From NCBI GenBank assembly GCA_003993805.1, contig RSEF01000001.1, positions 57,414,974-57,478,973 on the forward strand: 64,000 bases of DNA. Direction: 5' to 3'. Source of the DNA: Himantopus leucocephalus. Lineage: Eukaryota; Chordata; Aves; Charadriiformes; Recurvirostridae. A program made the position numbers and the translations under genes. This document shows, in pieces, positions 1 to 14,345 of this stretch (its first letter is position 1; each line of letters begins with the position of its first letter). The notes beneath the pieces were generated by a model. That model saw only the letters and a program-made list of their open reading frames with translations. It had not been told where the DNA came from and did not search any database.

Positions 1-368
1 TGCTATTAAACCCTAGATACAAACCAGCACAAATATGAGCTCTGAAAAGCGTGGCTCAAGCACAAATTAGCAGTGGTTGCATTATACAAACTGTTGGTAA
101 AACGGACAATCTCTTCCAAAAAGTAGGTTCAAGAACTACAAGGGGCAGCAAAAATGGAAGACCTTATGAAATGTGACTGCCTTTTGCTCCCTGCTTTTTG
201 TGAAATTTGATCCAGGGGCTTTTTAAAAGACTTATTTTTGTGAGTAGCTATCGTGGTTTGGGCCAGACTGGCCACTGAAATGAATGACAGATGCTCTCTG
301 ACCTCTCTCCCTTCTGGGAGAGGAGGAAGAGAGAGAGAGACTTATGAGTTCAGAAGAAATTAAGCTAC

Positions 369-374
369 TTTAAT
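369..374 (-). terminator. polyadenylation signal of the solo LTR
   Basis: ATTAAA on the minus strand, placed downstream of the LTR TATA box as expected for the R region. Confidence 0.45.
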
Positions 375-606
375 GAAAATATTAATTAAAAAAGTAATTA
401 AATATATACAATATATACAAAACCAGTATCGCGCTCCCACAATGCCAATCACTTCACCAGCAGGCACTGGGAAAGTCCCAGATCAGACTCAGCAACGGAT
501 GGGAGCTGGATTCAGGAATGCATGGACCGGGATCAAAGGCAGACAAACAGAGGCCTCCTTGGACACTGGCCATTGAAGAAAGAGAGCTGACCCTTTGATC
601 CCTCAG

Positions 607-614
607 CTTTTATA
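607..614 (-). promoter_or_regulatory. TATA box of the solo LTR
   Basis: TATAAAAG on the minus strand inside the LTR, about 240 bp before the ATTAAA signal. It is a retroviral promoter remnant; present activity is unknown. Confidence 0.55.
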
Positions 615-2529
615 CTGAGCATGAGGCAGATGGGATGGAATACCCTGTTGGTCAGTTTTGGGTCACCTGTCCTGTCCACTCCTCCCCACAGGTGTGACCC
701 CTCTATGCTTTTCTGCTTCCGACCCTTCAATGGGGCATATAACAAAATTAGCTGGCCTTGGTTGGTATAGCAATAAGTATAAGCAAGCACATCTCTGCAT
801 ACCATTCCTTGGCATAAATTAGAAACCATCAGGTCTTACCAGCCTCTGGAAGTGGACAGTGCCTGAAAAATATGTGCTTAATCTCAGAGAGTTCAGTTAG
901 TTAGAAGAGGCTTAACTGAAAAGTAAAGTTTCTGAACAGAAACTTGGTTCTGTTTTACCTCAAACCGGGACAGTAGTCAATATTTGAATGGGAAAACTAA
1001 TGGCAGATGAATTGTAATTGTTGCTAGTACATGATATGAGGTCTCATTCATGGCCTGATGGGAGTCTGTGTTGTATTGTGGAGCTCTGTGGGTTTGTCAA
1101 TTATTTCTAATGGATCAACAGGTTATTGTCAATAGGCTTATATTTGCTCCATACGAGCCTACGCCTCCACCAGAAAAAATGTAAGAGCAAAAATACTGAA
1201 GTAGTTTAAAAAATGTTGATTATCAGAATCAGTTCTCTGATGTGTAGACTTGGAATTTATCATATCTGTTCTGTAACGTTCTCTGTAATATTCTCCATAA
1301 TATTCTGTAAATTTCTCCCGTGAACGCTTCTCAAACTCATTCATTAGCTTATTAGGAAAATGCAAACACAGCTGAAGCAAACTGAGTTCTGTACTCTGTT
1401 GGTGGAAATATTTGGAGTAGTTACCTAGCATTAATAACATGTACCATGGCAGCAAAAATAACGAACTGTGTAACACCAGAAATGACAAAAAAGACAGAAA
1501 AAAAAAAATCTTCATACTCTTATTTTTTTTTTTTTTTTAAAACCAAACCAAACCCACCCTTTTGTAGAACCAGCAACACACTCTAGACTGACTCAACAGG
1601 GCAAGATTTGTAGTAATGAACAACACCTTTTACTAGACCAGATGACTGACACATTTGGTAGATACAGGCATTTGGGCACAAAGGCCTTTCTTCAGGTCTA
1701 AAATAGCAACAGCAGCCTTTAAAGATGAATACAAGCTGAGAATATGCAAGCTGCATATCTCAAGTTGCATATCTGAGTCCATCTGAGTGAAAAAGTAGTT
1801 GGCATTTGTGAAACAGAGGAAGTGCAAAGGGAAAAGCTGATAAGTATGAGCTGATTTTAATAAAAATGCGAGCAGCTGCACTGGGCCATAGCAGAGCTCT
1901 AGAGCAGAGATGTGTTTAAATCAGTATCCTGTCTTAAACAACAGCCCATAGAAAAAGAAAGCTGCCGTGATTGTACAGTTGTTCACGTTCTGTTGTCACA
2001 TACCACCTTAGATGACAGCAATGTTTACGTGCAATAAACATACTAATTTAAAATTCCACTACATTGATGATACCTCACATAAAAAAACATAATTCCAAGT
2101 CCATTGTGATTAAAGTTCAGGTTTACAAGTTCAAGAAGGTAGTTTTGAAGGCCAAAGTAAAACAAAGCTCTAGCATTTTAACTGATAAATGCTAACTACC
2201 TGCCAACGGAATTTGACAATGTTAAAGTCTCATACCTTGGTCTTATTTGAACAAGGGTATTTGATCCTTAATCAAGAAATACATTATTAATACCACCATT
2301 TAGAATATAACTAAATGTTTGGATTCTGACGTTCTCAGAATAGTTAGTGAAACAATACAGCAAAAAAACCCACAACCCCATAGAATTGCCGTGAACTAAC
2401 ATTCTCGATCCTTGTTAGAAGAGCACCAGAACCACCTAGTGGAATTTTCATTTATTACAATGACTCTAAAATGCCATCTTGTAAGCAGTATAGCAACATA
2501 TGCTGCTTTATGGGAAAGTTAATATGTGG

Positions 2530-2612
2530 TATCATCACTGAATCACAGAAGTTAGGGCTGGGGAGACTCCTACTAGGTTTCCGACCTGTATTCCTGCCAT
2601 GCAGGGCACGGC
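2530..2612 (-). mobile_element. short decayed CR1 3' end
   Basis: The plus strand reads ATCACTGAATCACAGAAGTT then AGGGCTGGGGAGACTCC, followed by a CCTGCCATGCAGGGC stretch. This matches the reversed 3' end of older CR1 families (GAATCACAGAAT, AGGGTTGGAAGGGACC, CCCTGCTCA-GCAGGG) with many changes. No coding portion remains. Confidence 0.45.
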
Positions 2613-5600
2613 TCTATTGTACACTGTTGTTCACCTACTTTAAATATGTCAAAGGATAATGTTTACACTGCTCATTCTGAGACAGTTTTCTAAATTTTCA
2701 TATGTCATGAACAATTTTTTCCTTTAATTAACGTAAAAGTGTCTTTTTAATGTAATCTTATTTTTTAAAAATTTGAATACATTACTCTGACACCTGTCTG
2801 GTTTTACATTGCAAACCTATAAAGTTCTGTCATGTCTCATCTGTACTCCATAGCAGTATTGGTAACAGTATTAAGTTCTTTTACTAATATCTCCTAAATT
2901 GGCTTTTTTCAACTATCTGGTGAGCTTTTTATTTCTTTTCTTAATTCCCAGAAGCACATCTTAGTATCATTCTGGTGATGTGTGCAAAACTGCATGAAAA
3001 TGATGCACAGAAATATCAAGGGCAATTTAAAATACATTTTGATAACATGTCTTTTTATACCTGTAATGACATATTCAAACTGTTTTGTATTCTGAACTAA
3101 TATCAGGAATAGGGGCAGGAGTTGGTGATTCTGCATGTCTGGCTCCTCTGTTCACAGTGAGTAGGAAAGCATAACCAAATTTCATTATTTCTTTGATATA
3201 TACATACACATTTTCTAAGAGACCACTAGAAAAACATTTGTAGAAGTTTTCTAGGTCTCAAATGTAAATCAGATATATTAGTTGAACCTGGGAGACATAC
3301 AGAGCTCTACTTTCAGCAAGTGCTTGGTTTAACTGCCAAACACAATTTTTATTATCTTGCAATGAAGTTTACAAAGTATCATCTTACATAAAACTTATCC
3401 TTAGGAAGTGCACATAGGTTCAAATCTGTAGGCATAGCTATAAAGAGCACAGCCCTTAGAAAAATCAGGATTTGTACTGCTTGGACGGGACTTACCTTGC
3501 CTGAATAAGAAACACAAGTCCTAGATAGGACATAGGACTTTTAGAAGAGAACCTGACAACCTGCTTTATAAGGGATTGTTCTAGACTTTTTCACAAAAAT
3601 AGCATGTCAGCAAAATGAGAGTAAAGATGAGGTACTATTTACTTTGGCCACTCTGAATACACAACTAACAGTGTGGATTTTAAAAGATATTGCAAAAGTT
3701 GTTCTGTTTTGTGACAGAAGTGCCACAGAAGTAAATGAGGCATATAGTTGCAGGACTAAAAACCCCAGATGTACCATATATGACTTTCCTAAGGAGTGGG
3801 CAGAATTTAGCAGTCTGGTACATCCAGTGGTTGTTAATGATAAAATGTGTTGGTATATGATGGTGTGCTACAATATCTCTCAGAACATACCAAAACTTCC
3901 CAGTATGTTTCCACAAATTAAAAACAGGTTTCTAGGGGAAACAGTATTCATTTCAGAAGTTCTGATACTGGGACTCTTTTTTTTTTTTTCCTCCTTTCCT
4001 TCTCGCCCCCCCCCTTTATTATTTTTCCTGGATACCACATTTTTAGTCAATAATTTCTATTTTGATTTCTCATGTATGAGGCCACATTCAGGTTCACTGT
4101 GATATTCATCTTATGGTATGTAAAATATCCACAATAGAGACCTCAATACTCACATAATGGTCCCTTTCAGTTAGCAGAAAGAAATAGGCACCTTTAAGGC
4201 ATGACTCATCTGATGTAATTTAAGCATTTGCTTTAGGACGGGATGAATCATATCAAAAAAATGACTGCATATCTTCAATGATTACAGAAAGAATCTAGAC
4301 ATGTATCTCCTACGACTATGTCTGAATCGTAAATACGAATTTCACTGATATAGCCAGCAATTGAAATTTTATCCCTTCACAGGTCCCTCTTCTGCTGAAG
4401 TAGAACATGATCTAGCATGTTCAACACAGGTCAACGAAAACTCTAATGACTTCTTTCCAATTGTCTGAAATTAAGTGATCACCTAGCTACATGAAATATA
4501 TTTTCAAGATGATACTTTTATATATGTTATAATTTTTAATGCAGGTTTAAAAATTTTGTACATTTTAAATTTTTTAAATTTTAAAAAATAGATTTAAGAA
4601 AGGAAGTTGAATTTTCTTTTCAAAACTGTGAAACTGTTCAAGAAAAATAGTTTTTTAGGCAAATTTGTTCCTTTGCTGTAGCAGAAATAAAATAATCTGG
4701 AAAGTTTCCAGTACGTCCATGATTGAGTACTGTAGCACCAATTGTTGCAAGGAACTTAAAAATTAACACATGTATATGAAAAGCATAGGCTTTTCCAACA
4801 GTGCACTGTCTTGCTACACTCCCACTCACTTAATGACTGGAATATGTGAAAAGACTAATTAATATAATGCACAGATGAAAGACACAGTTGTGAATCATGC
4901 CCAACACTGCCCTTTTTTTGGCATAAATTAGTAAAGATGTGCCTTAAAACCCTTTTTGGAATCTTGAAGCATTTTAGGAATGGCTGGTTAGATGATGCAC
5001 TCTAAAATACTGAACAATGTAAATGAGGTTCCTCCTGTTTATCCTTGAGAAGAGAGAGAGTGGTTGGGTTAAAACACTCTGAGAATGTCATGGTCTTGTT
5101 TTTTATTGCTTGTGCTGTAATACCATATGAAGGCTGGCAAAGGAAAAGTCTTAAAAATAAAAGCCAGGGGAGGGAGGACATTAGCAAGTTAAACATAACA
5201 CAAGAAGCAGATTGGATAAGTATATATTAAATTATATTACCCTATTCAATGGCTGTGTAATGCTTCTTTTTATGTTACTATGTATACAGCTTTACTTATC
5301 ACCTATAAACCTCACAGTACCTTTACTGCAACAGTCACTTCAGTTCATACACTTAAAACATTCTCAAGAGCCTCATGTCAAACAATGCACTGGATAAACA
5401 TGCTGGGTTACTAAAATATCAATAAAATTTATGAGGAGGTACAGAAGATCTCCAGAACTTTACACACTCACATGCGCACACACACACTAAGATCTGTACC
5501 ACCAAGCCAAGTTTTCAGCTGCTTGCAAGACTACTTAGGTGAAAACACTGAAAACCTCCAGATATGTCCTCCAATGTACATTGTATGGACCAGTGTTTGT

Positions 5601-8600
5601 TCTTTATGCACCACAGCAACTTACTTTCAGCATGTCAGCTCAATAGGATTAGGAACTCAGGTGGGAAACTCACAGTGAGAGCAAACAGAGCTCCGAAACA
5701 TTTTCATGGAAACTGCTCTTGAGATAAAAAGGATGAAACAGAAAATCAAATGAACAATAAAAAGAATTGACTTCACATGGTATTTCTCAGAGCCAAGTGT
5801 CAGCTAGCTTCTGAAATAAATAAAGCATGCTACATTTGCTACATTCTTATGATTATTTTACTAGTTGCCTGTAAAAACTGACCCTGGGTATTATCAGTAA
5901 TACTAATTTCTTTTACAGTTCAGTAAAATGATTTGTTATACAGAGATATCTCCTTTACCACATCATCCTACACTCACTTTGACAGATAATTGGGAAAGGT
6001 ATTGGGTTTTTTGTTTGTTTGTTTTTTAAATAATTTTGCCACTTTCAAGACATCTGTAGGACATGACAAAGATTTAATTTGAGTGAAAGATTTCAGATAT
6101 TCAGGATTATTTCTGTTGTGGTTCTAATGACAGATTTCTGCATTATCGGTAAACACATTTCTGACTCTCGCATTCATTTAAACATACCTGGACGTTTTCC
6201 CATCAGAAGACTTACATTTCAGACTTATATTTCAGTATATTTACTGTCTTGATAATTGCTACATGCACAGTCAAACCACATAAGTGAGTTTCAGGACCAA
6301 ATAAAATTCTTCACTTCCCTATTAATAAGTCTGTACTGAATTATAAGTAATATCTTATTTGATTCTCATAAGAAAAATACAGTAACTCATTGCATACTTA
6401 CACAAAAAAAATACTTATGAGAACTAAATGGATTGCTAAAATGCTGTTGTTTATGGAAATATAACAAATTGTCAGCAATAAACACAAGATCTCAGCCATT
6501 TTGCTTAACAGCACCTCCTGCAAAACAGTGAGGGGGCTTTATCCTTGACACATTGGAATAATCTGTGTTAAATCCCTGGGGAAATGCAGAGAAGATAGCA
6601 GCCAGTTTGCTTCTCCTCCTTATCTGAATTCCAGAGACCATTAGGAAGCTTATGGAGAAAAGCTGGAGTACACTACAGCAAAATCCCCAGGAAAATATTT
6701 TGCCCAGAACCTTAGCTTAAAGAAAACATCTTCAAAGAATCTTTTTTAAACTCTTTCTCACATCAAGGTATTCTTGACACAAATCATCTTACCTGAAACA
6801 CTATCCAATGTTTTATTTCTTCTATTCTTTCACAATTTCTGTAAATCATCATTTTGATATCCTGTAATTGTTTATTAGTAACAGTAGTAAACAGTAGTAA
6901 AAAATACCAAAACTATACTTTTAGATCATATTTTGGAGCGCATTCTAGGAGCTATCAATCCCTGAATCCTCATCAATCATGAATCTCCATCAATCCTCAA
7001 AGAGCCAGCAAGCTAATTTGAAGACTAAAGGAAAACAGAGAAAACCTAATTTTGAAAATAATTTTGAATATTTAAAACTCTCTGTACAGCTGTGTCATTT
7101 TTTTACATTTTAGATAGACATAAAATAAGGACTTTAACTTAATCTTTTTCTGTTTTATATGATACTTATATACTCTGTGTATGTTAATTCATTATGTACT
7201 TCTAGTCTTTCTTACTAAGCCCATTAGCATCTAATGGCAGTTGTTTCCCACTCTTGACATCTCATCCTTGCATATAACTCCCTCATTTACTAGTAACTCT
7301 CCTCAGTTCTCAGTTTCCTCTTTCCCACGCTTCAGTTCTAGCGAATTTCCAAAGACAACCACTCCATATGCTTAGAGGCATATTAAACTTCTGTCATCTT
7401 TTTTTTCCTCTCACATTAAGTCACATCTTATGCTTCTGTTTCCCAGGGAGCCACAAATTAACAAAAAAAAATGTTCACCGATCAGAGCAGATAACCTAAG
7501 ATAACGAACTTTTTTTTTTGGATGTCATGTACTAGTGCTACTGTACACTTTGCTATTAAAAGCAGGTAAGAAGAATCATTTCTGCTTGCAAATTGCTGCT
7601 CAGCTTCAACAAAAGAAGCAGCTCAGATCTATCACTACTCTTTCATAATGTAAATTTATGAACTAGCCCGGTGTTTTGCCATCCATCCTCCTCAGCTGTG
7701 GCTTTGATGCTTATCTATTGCTTATATAAATCTTACATAAATTTAACTCATAAGACAGGAAGCACAAACTACCTTGTGTTTGGTTACGTTCACTGAAAAC
7801 ACAGTACAACCATATTGCGTGTGGGAACACAAATGTTAAAATACTAAGCTCTGCATAAATCTTGTTCTTTTGCTTTATGTGTGCACGTGAGTGCATATGC
7901 ATTTCTCTGTCGCTTGCTGGAGAGATAAGTATTTTAAAGGAAGATGTTATGACTGTGTTTTCCATCTTCAAGTAGATCATGCATGTGGAAGAGGTAATGC
8001 TGATGGAGACTGCCAGACAGTCATTAGCAGCTCACCTGCAACTAGCCAGTATGTTTATTACTGAATTTGTTGTCTTAAATGGTAGCATGGAGTCTAGACC
8101 CTAAGAAAATTAGGATGGCTGGGAGCTTGGGCTGACTTCTCCGGAATGATGAAAATTGCTATTTGGAAAACTGATGTATGTCCTTTCCTGATGAGTGTGT
8201 TCATGTAACCTGATTCTGCCTCAGCCAGGTTCTGATCCAGCTTTCAATACCTGAACAAAAGCACAAGTCTAACTATATTTTTTCCAGTAGCTTCAGTCAT
8301 TACTGGATCTGAATCAGGTGCTTAATTCATCCATGAAAAAACACAGATAAAACACTCTAAGAGATTTTGAAACTGACTTTCTGTTTTGACCCCCATAAAA
8401 CTAGAAGGATCTCTTGTTTTCTGTTAACAGAGTAACAGTATTGTAATTCATTATCTGACTACCATTTTGAATATCATTGCACAGACAAACGTTTAACTGC
8501 ATTTTCTCAAATTCTCTTTTCAAATTATGGCAGTGAATTAAAATCGATACAACATGCTACTTTCGGATGAATACTGCATTTTTAACATCTCTACATGATA

Positions 8601-9105
8601 TGAAGAACATTCTTTAAAATAAGCACTGAATAAGAAAAAGTACAAACTGAGGTAGGAATATAAAGCAGGAGTTAAGTGTACATAACCTTGCAATGATTTG
8701 ATCATTATGAAAGGGATCACAAATACCTGCCAATAAGTATTTCAAGGGTGTAAACACTGGGGCTGCCAATGTGTTATTTACATCCATAGAAAATTGATAA
8801 CTGGAGCTAATGGTATGTAATTTTGAAATAATACAGACTGAATATGAAAGGTTTCTTGGCACCACCAGCTATTAAAATTTTGAATTGCCCTTTATGGAAA
8901 CTGACTGAAACCTTATTCCTTTGAAAGTTAAAAACAACGAAGGACAAAATCCTTCAAGATAGCTTTAAGGACTCAAGGCTTGTTGGCTGTAGGCTGCAAT
9001 AGAACCTTTTGTAGCTAAGTGAATACTTCCCTTCCCCTCATCTTTATCCTGCTGAAAAATTCTGACCTTACTTCTATTAATAATCTCAGTATAATACTTT
9101 TCACT

Positions 9106-9124
9106 NTTTTTTTTTTTTTTTTTT
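9106..9124 (+). repeat. T homopolymer with one ambiguous base
   Basis: A single n at 9106 is followed by 18 T. It is probably a base-calling or polishing failure at the edge of the homopolymer. Confidence 0.95.
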
Positions 9125-12100
9125 AAATTGTATCATGTGTTTGAAATTCTATCACTGCGTCTGTAAGATACAAATGCAGTGGATTGCAGGGATATCCGAG
9201 CTAGCTCTGAACAACGTGAGAAGGGAGAATCAGTCAGAAGACCCAGGATAATGCTGCTGTCCTATTTCTGGCACATTAGTCACTCTGATAGGTCTATATG
9301 GCACAGCACTGCATTTGCTCTTCCACCTGAGACTGTTAACAAAATCTGCTGTACAGAGAAAGTGTTTCCAAAATGTTTCTGATCTTCAACATCCTTATAG
9401 CTAAAATGACTGCCATTCAGTCCTCTTTACCTTTCACTATTAAAACCAGTCATGAACAGAATACAAATGATGCTAGTCAAGATCTGATACACTCTTGGGA
9501 ATTTTTATTGGAAATATCAACTCCTCATCATATCCTATAAAGCAATGAAGAAGCAGAAAAAAAGAAAGATTTTAAAACATTTGAAAGAGGAATGATTTCT
9601 CCTTTGCACACTGATGAACAGGAGAGTTAGTTGAAAAACACAGTACTCTCTTAAATGCATCAAAATAGTACTGCAGTCCTTGAAAACGTTGTGTAATAAA
9701 TTCTGCAGCTTTATTTCTTTGCTAGCAGGGTCTCACCTTTATGATTTTTTTCACTACAAATTTTCTTCAAAGTAAAGGCAGAAGTATTGCTTTACAACAT
9801 TGACATCACTATTCATTTGCTTTTATCTACCACAAACTTCAAGTATTTTGCATTGACTTTCAATCAACATAATCTGTTGTAAAATGCCATAAGCTAGAAC
9901 TATGGGAGGTAGGGTTTGGGGACACCAAACGTAAACATTGAAAACAGTCAATTTATTCCAGCAAAACTAGCACAGATGTTGTCTAGAAAACAAAATTTAA
10001 ATACTCATAATGAAATTATTTTAGGGGAACCACCTTTACTACAAACTACAATTATTATTGCAATGAAGGATGCTATCCTAAGACTGGATGTTTAGGAGGC
10101 CAAATTCAAAAGAGGATGCGCCTAAAATTTCTAAATGAATATAAGATTAAAGGATCTGAAAAAGGACATTATTTTAAAATAGAAACCCACTTTTCTTGCA
10201 GGCTCACCAACAATGAAAAGGTTGAACAGGTAAAATATAACTCTCTATCCAGGGCTCTTCTAAGCTACTGAAGGCAGAACAAGCTGTTGCCTAGGACAAC
10301 AAAATATTTAGCGACTATTTATTTTATCTGGTTTTGTAGAGAACTTGTGGGCTGGGAAGATCGGTTATTTTCTAGCTTTTTTTAAGATAATATGAAGTCT
10401 TGAGTTGGGCTGCTTCTGCTGTACTCCCTGGAAAGGAGATCACATTCTGAAACTTGAAATATGAACCTTCTTATAGAACACTAAGATTTTAGACAGAAAA
10501 TCAGATGATCGGGCAATTTGTTTGCTGCTTGAATGGAGGGAGATTTTGTTAGGCTACTTCAGAGACAATACCCTCTCTGGCACTAGGCAGAGAAGGTTGC
10601 TTTAATAAAAAAATTATCCTGCATTATAAATCAATCATTTGTGCTACCTAGTGTGTTACAGGACAAGAAAATGATCCTGCAGGTGGAACACAATAGGTGC
10701 TAAAATTGCTCAGCTTTGATTATTAGTGCTAAAAATTGCTGCCAATCACTATCTGATTATAATTTGTTTTGAAAAGAGCGTGGGGCAGAGGGAAAGAAAA
10801 AAAAGAGAAAAAGAGAGGGGGAAAAAAAGCTCTGGTTTCGAGAATTCTAATATAAGAACAAAGATTTACCTCAGAAAAGAGGTAAAAGTGATTGTTAAAA
10901 AATTATATCATTTTGATATGACTAAAATTCTTACATTTAAAAATAAATGCAGGCAATGGGAAACATTAAAAGAAATCTGCAGATTTCAATGGCTAGATTT
11001 ACTGATCAAACATGGTTATTTTACTATCACTTTTTAATCAGAAAACAGTAATTTTTTTATTATTGCCATAATATAAGGAAATATAAATATAGAATTAGGG
11101 AAATGATTTCAAAGTACGTACATAATCTCTTCTATTTAAATAACCCCTAGTGCAAAATGACACCAGATGGATTACAAAAGGATCATTATACTACCAAAAA
11201 ATAAATGCTGTGGAAATGTCCACAGTGCAAATGCTTTGTCTTTCTTTCTTTATCATGTTGTATTGTAAACTGAATAAAGCACTGTATTTGAACTAAAAGA
11301 AGTGTTTTTCCTCCCACTTCTCCTGAGTCTGAGCACTGCCATGATCCAGTGTGGGAGTAGTAAGAGGTAAACAGTAGATGGTTTGCAGAAATTGCTATGG
11401 TTTATGTCATCTCCTGATCTTTTGCAAGTAACAATATAGAGGAAAGAGGATGACGTATTTAAAAAGTATTTTGCATTACCATGAGGAACAGATGGAAGTT
11501 TGCACATCAGATCACTCAAAGGCTATGAGATCACTACCTATGCAAAATGTTACATGCAGAAACTGTACATAAGAGTTAAACATGTTATGAAGTTACAATA
11601 CTGGCCTATGGATTTGTTGAGGATAAAGAGCTTCCAATGAGATTTTACTAGAAACATCCACTGCAATACTACAACGTAATAACAGTTTCTAAATGATCGG
11701 TAACATCCACAATCATTTAGGACCCAAGTGACTGATGGAGATGCTACCAGCATTCCAAGCAGAAAGAATCAAACTGCAGAAAGAATAATTTTCAAATGCA
11801 AAAACCAATGGAGCAAATTTACTATGATTGCAATTGGTAAGTATTTCATTTTTGCAAAAGAAACAAAGATGTGCATTATTAAAACCCTTTTGAGACCTCT
11901 GTGAGTGCCCTGGATGAATGAAATCTACACAAACACTGTGTATGGAAAAAAATTTGCTATTTGTATAATACCTCACAACTTTTTTTGTACATGCACTGAA
12001 CCTACTGATCCCATTTCAAAAGGAAATAGAGTAATTTAGAGAGTTATCCTTTGTATTTACAACTGTAGCAGCTAACACATTAATGTAATCTCATTTGCAG

Positions 12101-12770
12101 CATTGTTCTACTAATGTAGGAGCAACTGAGCAAATCCATATACATGTCTTACCTCATGAAGAAATAGTAGATCATGATGAAAACAATTCAGTTCCAGGCC
12201 CATCTTCGGAGTATTTGATTTGAAATATATAAGCAACTATCCTGCTGTCAAAAAACTGCTTAGTACTTGGTCCTATTATTTATGTTAATTAGGATAGTTT
12301 TGCAAACAGATGAGCCAGACAATTTGAATGGATATTGAAAGTTTCCTTCATATTTCCCCAAACCAATCAAGGTTGCGCATTAACCATTTCAAAATTGTAG
12401 TTATTTAACATAAAACCCACCACAAATGTAGCAGAAAAGATTTTCTTAAATATCTTAACGCATCCTACACTTAAACTACTACTTTACTAATGAATGAGAA
12501 GACCTAAAGTTCAGTTTGCCTGGCAGAGAACTTTAAAGATTTCCATAAAACTTTAAAAGTCTGGAAATATCTGTTCCTCAGCAAAACAGGCACATTTATT
12601 TTTGCAGAATATATATTCTCAAGCATTTTACACTCCCTAGAAACTCTGAAAGACAAGACTTCTGGTCTTGCACCCGTACATCAACATGGTTGTCTCTGCA
12701 GAATTGGCGTTTGCATTTGAAGGTGATAGTCTATCATTTAGCTTGCTGGAGAATTCTTTACTTTCCAATT

Positions 12771-12812
12771 ACATATATTTATATATAAATATACACATAT
12801 GTGTGTGTGCAC
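12771..12812 (+). repeat. AT/GT-rich alternating purine-pyrimidine run
   Basis: ACATATATTTATATATAAAT grading into ATACACATATGTGTGTGTGC, a compound dinucleotide microsatellite. Confidence 0.8.
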
Positions 12813-13784
12813 ATTGTTAAATATATGGCTGTTTTAAAAGTATTGGTTCACATAAATTAACTTCAAGTACTTTCTTAATCAAGTACGTTAGTAATAAGCT
12901 CCTGAATGTTTGAAAAGAGTGAACAAAGAAAGAGTCATACAGAGAATTTTCTAAACTCAACAACTGTAGAAGTTATTAAAAATAACAAAATACCTAATAA
13001 GTTGAGATTCCACAGTCTGTTGCTAATGCAGACTCACAGTCTTGAAAGCTCTTCTGATTATCAAAATTGTTGGAGCCATTTAGAAAGCAACTACAGGAAG
13101 AGCTGTGGGCATCATAAGTCAGCAGTGTCTCTGGGAGATCAGAAAGGCCTGTGGCTCCAAGCACTCTTAATTCTTTTCAGTGATCTGAAATCTAGCACAG
13201 GGCTCTGAGGTAGCGAGGAAAAGGAATTGTAGATCTGCAGTCGCAATGTCTGAGAAAATGTTATTGAGATGTAATGTTTCATTCCTCTTCAAAAACTGCC
13301 TCTGCAGAGTGGCACACTTGGGAAATTAAGTAATAACAAGAGAAGGAGAGTCACAGAGTAACTTGTCAAACAGAATCTGAAGGAGAGCCCTCCTAAGAAA
13401 AATGTATATTTTCATGCTATAGAGCATGGGAAATCAGATGTCAAGTGAGCACTGTACAAAATCCATCCATTTGGTGTGTATTACCCAATCAAGCTGTGGA
13501 GTTGCTACCTGCTTGGCCAGAGTAGATGAGGAGGCTGCTAAGTGAGACACTAACCTGATCAAGGAATCTGAATGCAGTATGTGGTCCCTTTTAAAGTTCT
13601 TTAAGCAGAGACTATAAGTTGTACTGAGATTGTAGGTGAATTAGTTGGCTAAGGCCTCATGAGAGCTTTGAGAATTAAGTTCAATACAGTGGTTGCTATT
13701 ACTTAGAGCTATAGGCTCAAGCTAGATATGTATAAAGCAGTTCTGACTTTGAAATTAGACATGTATAGCTGGCACTCTGCATAT

Positions 13785-13960
13785 TGGAGCTGTACAGAGA
13801 AGGGCTAGAAACATACAGAGCAAGGATCTCTGAGAGTATGGAATGCCTAAATGGACTAAGACGCTTCAGTTTGCAAATGAGATGACTGAAAGGAGAAATG
13901 ATAGAAGTATGCAAAATGAACCATAGCACAGAAAAGATAAATAGAGAAGGAATTCAAGGA
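13785..13960 (+). mobile_element. decayed CR1/L3-type LINE fragment, distal ORF2 region
   Basis: The stretch starting TGTACAGAGAAGGGC and continuing with GAGATGACTGAAAGGAG and GATAGAAGTATGCAAAATGA resembles the conserved region after the reverse transcriptase of CR1/L3 LINEs (VQRRATKMI...LEKRRLRGDMIEVYKIM) in plus orientation. It is full of changes and has no open frame. Assignment rests on recalled family wording, not on a search. Confidence 0.5.
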
Positions 13961-14021
13961 TGAACTTGCTGGATTGCTAGCAATGATGTGTAACTTTTCC
14001 CTTAAAATGTTATTGTTTTCT

Positions 14022-14345
14022 GAGGACTGGAGGGTGACAAAATTGATGACAATTTTTGAAAAAAGTTCACGGAAGATGCATGGAAATACCGGCCTCTAAG
14101 CCAGTCCCAGGCAAATTAGTAGGAACTCAATAACACATACTAGTAGTGGACACACAGATAAATACAACCAGGAAGAGTTAAAGTGACTCCATGTAAAGGC
14201 ACCTCATATCTCAAAAGCCTATTGGAGTTCTTTGAAACAATTAAAAAGATATGTTGATGAGGTTGATGGTCTGCTTGATCTGCTTGTTTGCCTGGATTTC
14301 TAAAGTCTTTTGATGAAGCCACCCTTAAAAGGCTTTTAAGAAAAA
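14022..14345 (+). mobile_element. decayed CR1/L3-type LINE fragment, reverse transcriptase core
   Basis: Conceptual translation begins EDWRVTKLMTIFEKSSRKMH, matching the conserved EDWKVANVTPIFKKGS start of the CR1/L3 reverse transcriptase core. Further on (about 14284-14313) it shows LDF then, after a frame change, K-S-F-D, equivalent to the catalytic motif A (YLDFxKAFD). In-frame stops and frameshifts show a long-dead copy. The order relative to the fragment at 13785 is wrong for a single intact element, so these are separate or rearranged copies. Confidence 0.65.

Larger units (their letters stand above)
249..972 (-). mobile_element. solo LTR of an avian endogenous retrovirus
   Basis: On the minus strand the element begins TGTCCCGGTTTGAGG and ends in CCCAAACCACGATA, resembling the TGTCCTGGTTT...ACCATGACA ends of a well-known bird ERV LTR family (recalled, not searched). 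It contains a TATAAAAG box at 614-607 and an ATTAAA polyadenylation signal at 374-369, in the right order for U3-R-U5. Flanking pentamers GTAGC (244-248) and GTAGT (973-977) look like a target-site duplication with one change. No internal retroviral coding region is attached, so this is a recombined solo copy. The terminal decay and single TSD mismatch suggest an old insertion. Confidence 0.8.

Noticed and set aside
3644..4102. 152-codon open frame on the plus strand
   Set aside because: It begins at a TTG rather than ATG, has no domain I recognise, ends in a homopolymer-rich stretch and is antisense within an ANKS1B intron.
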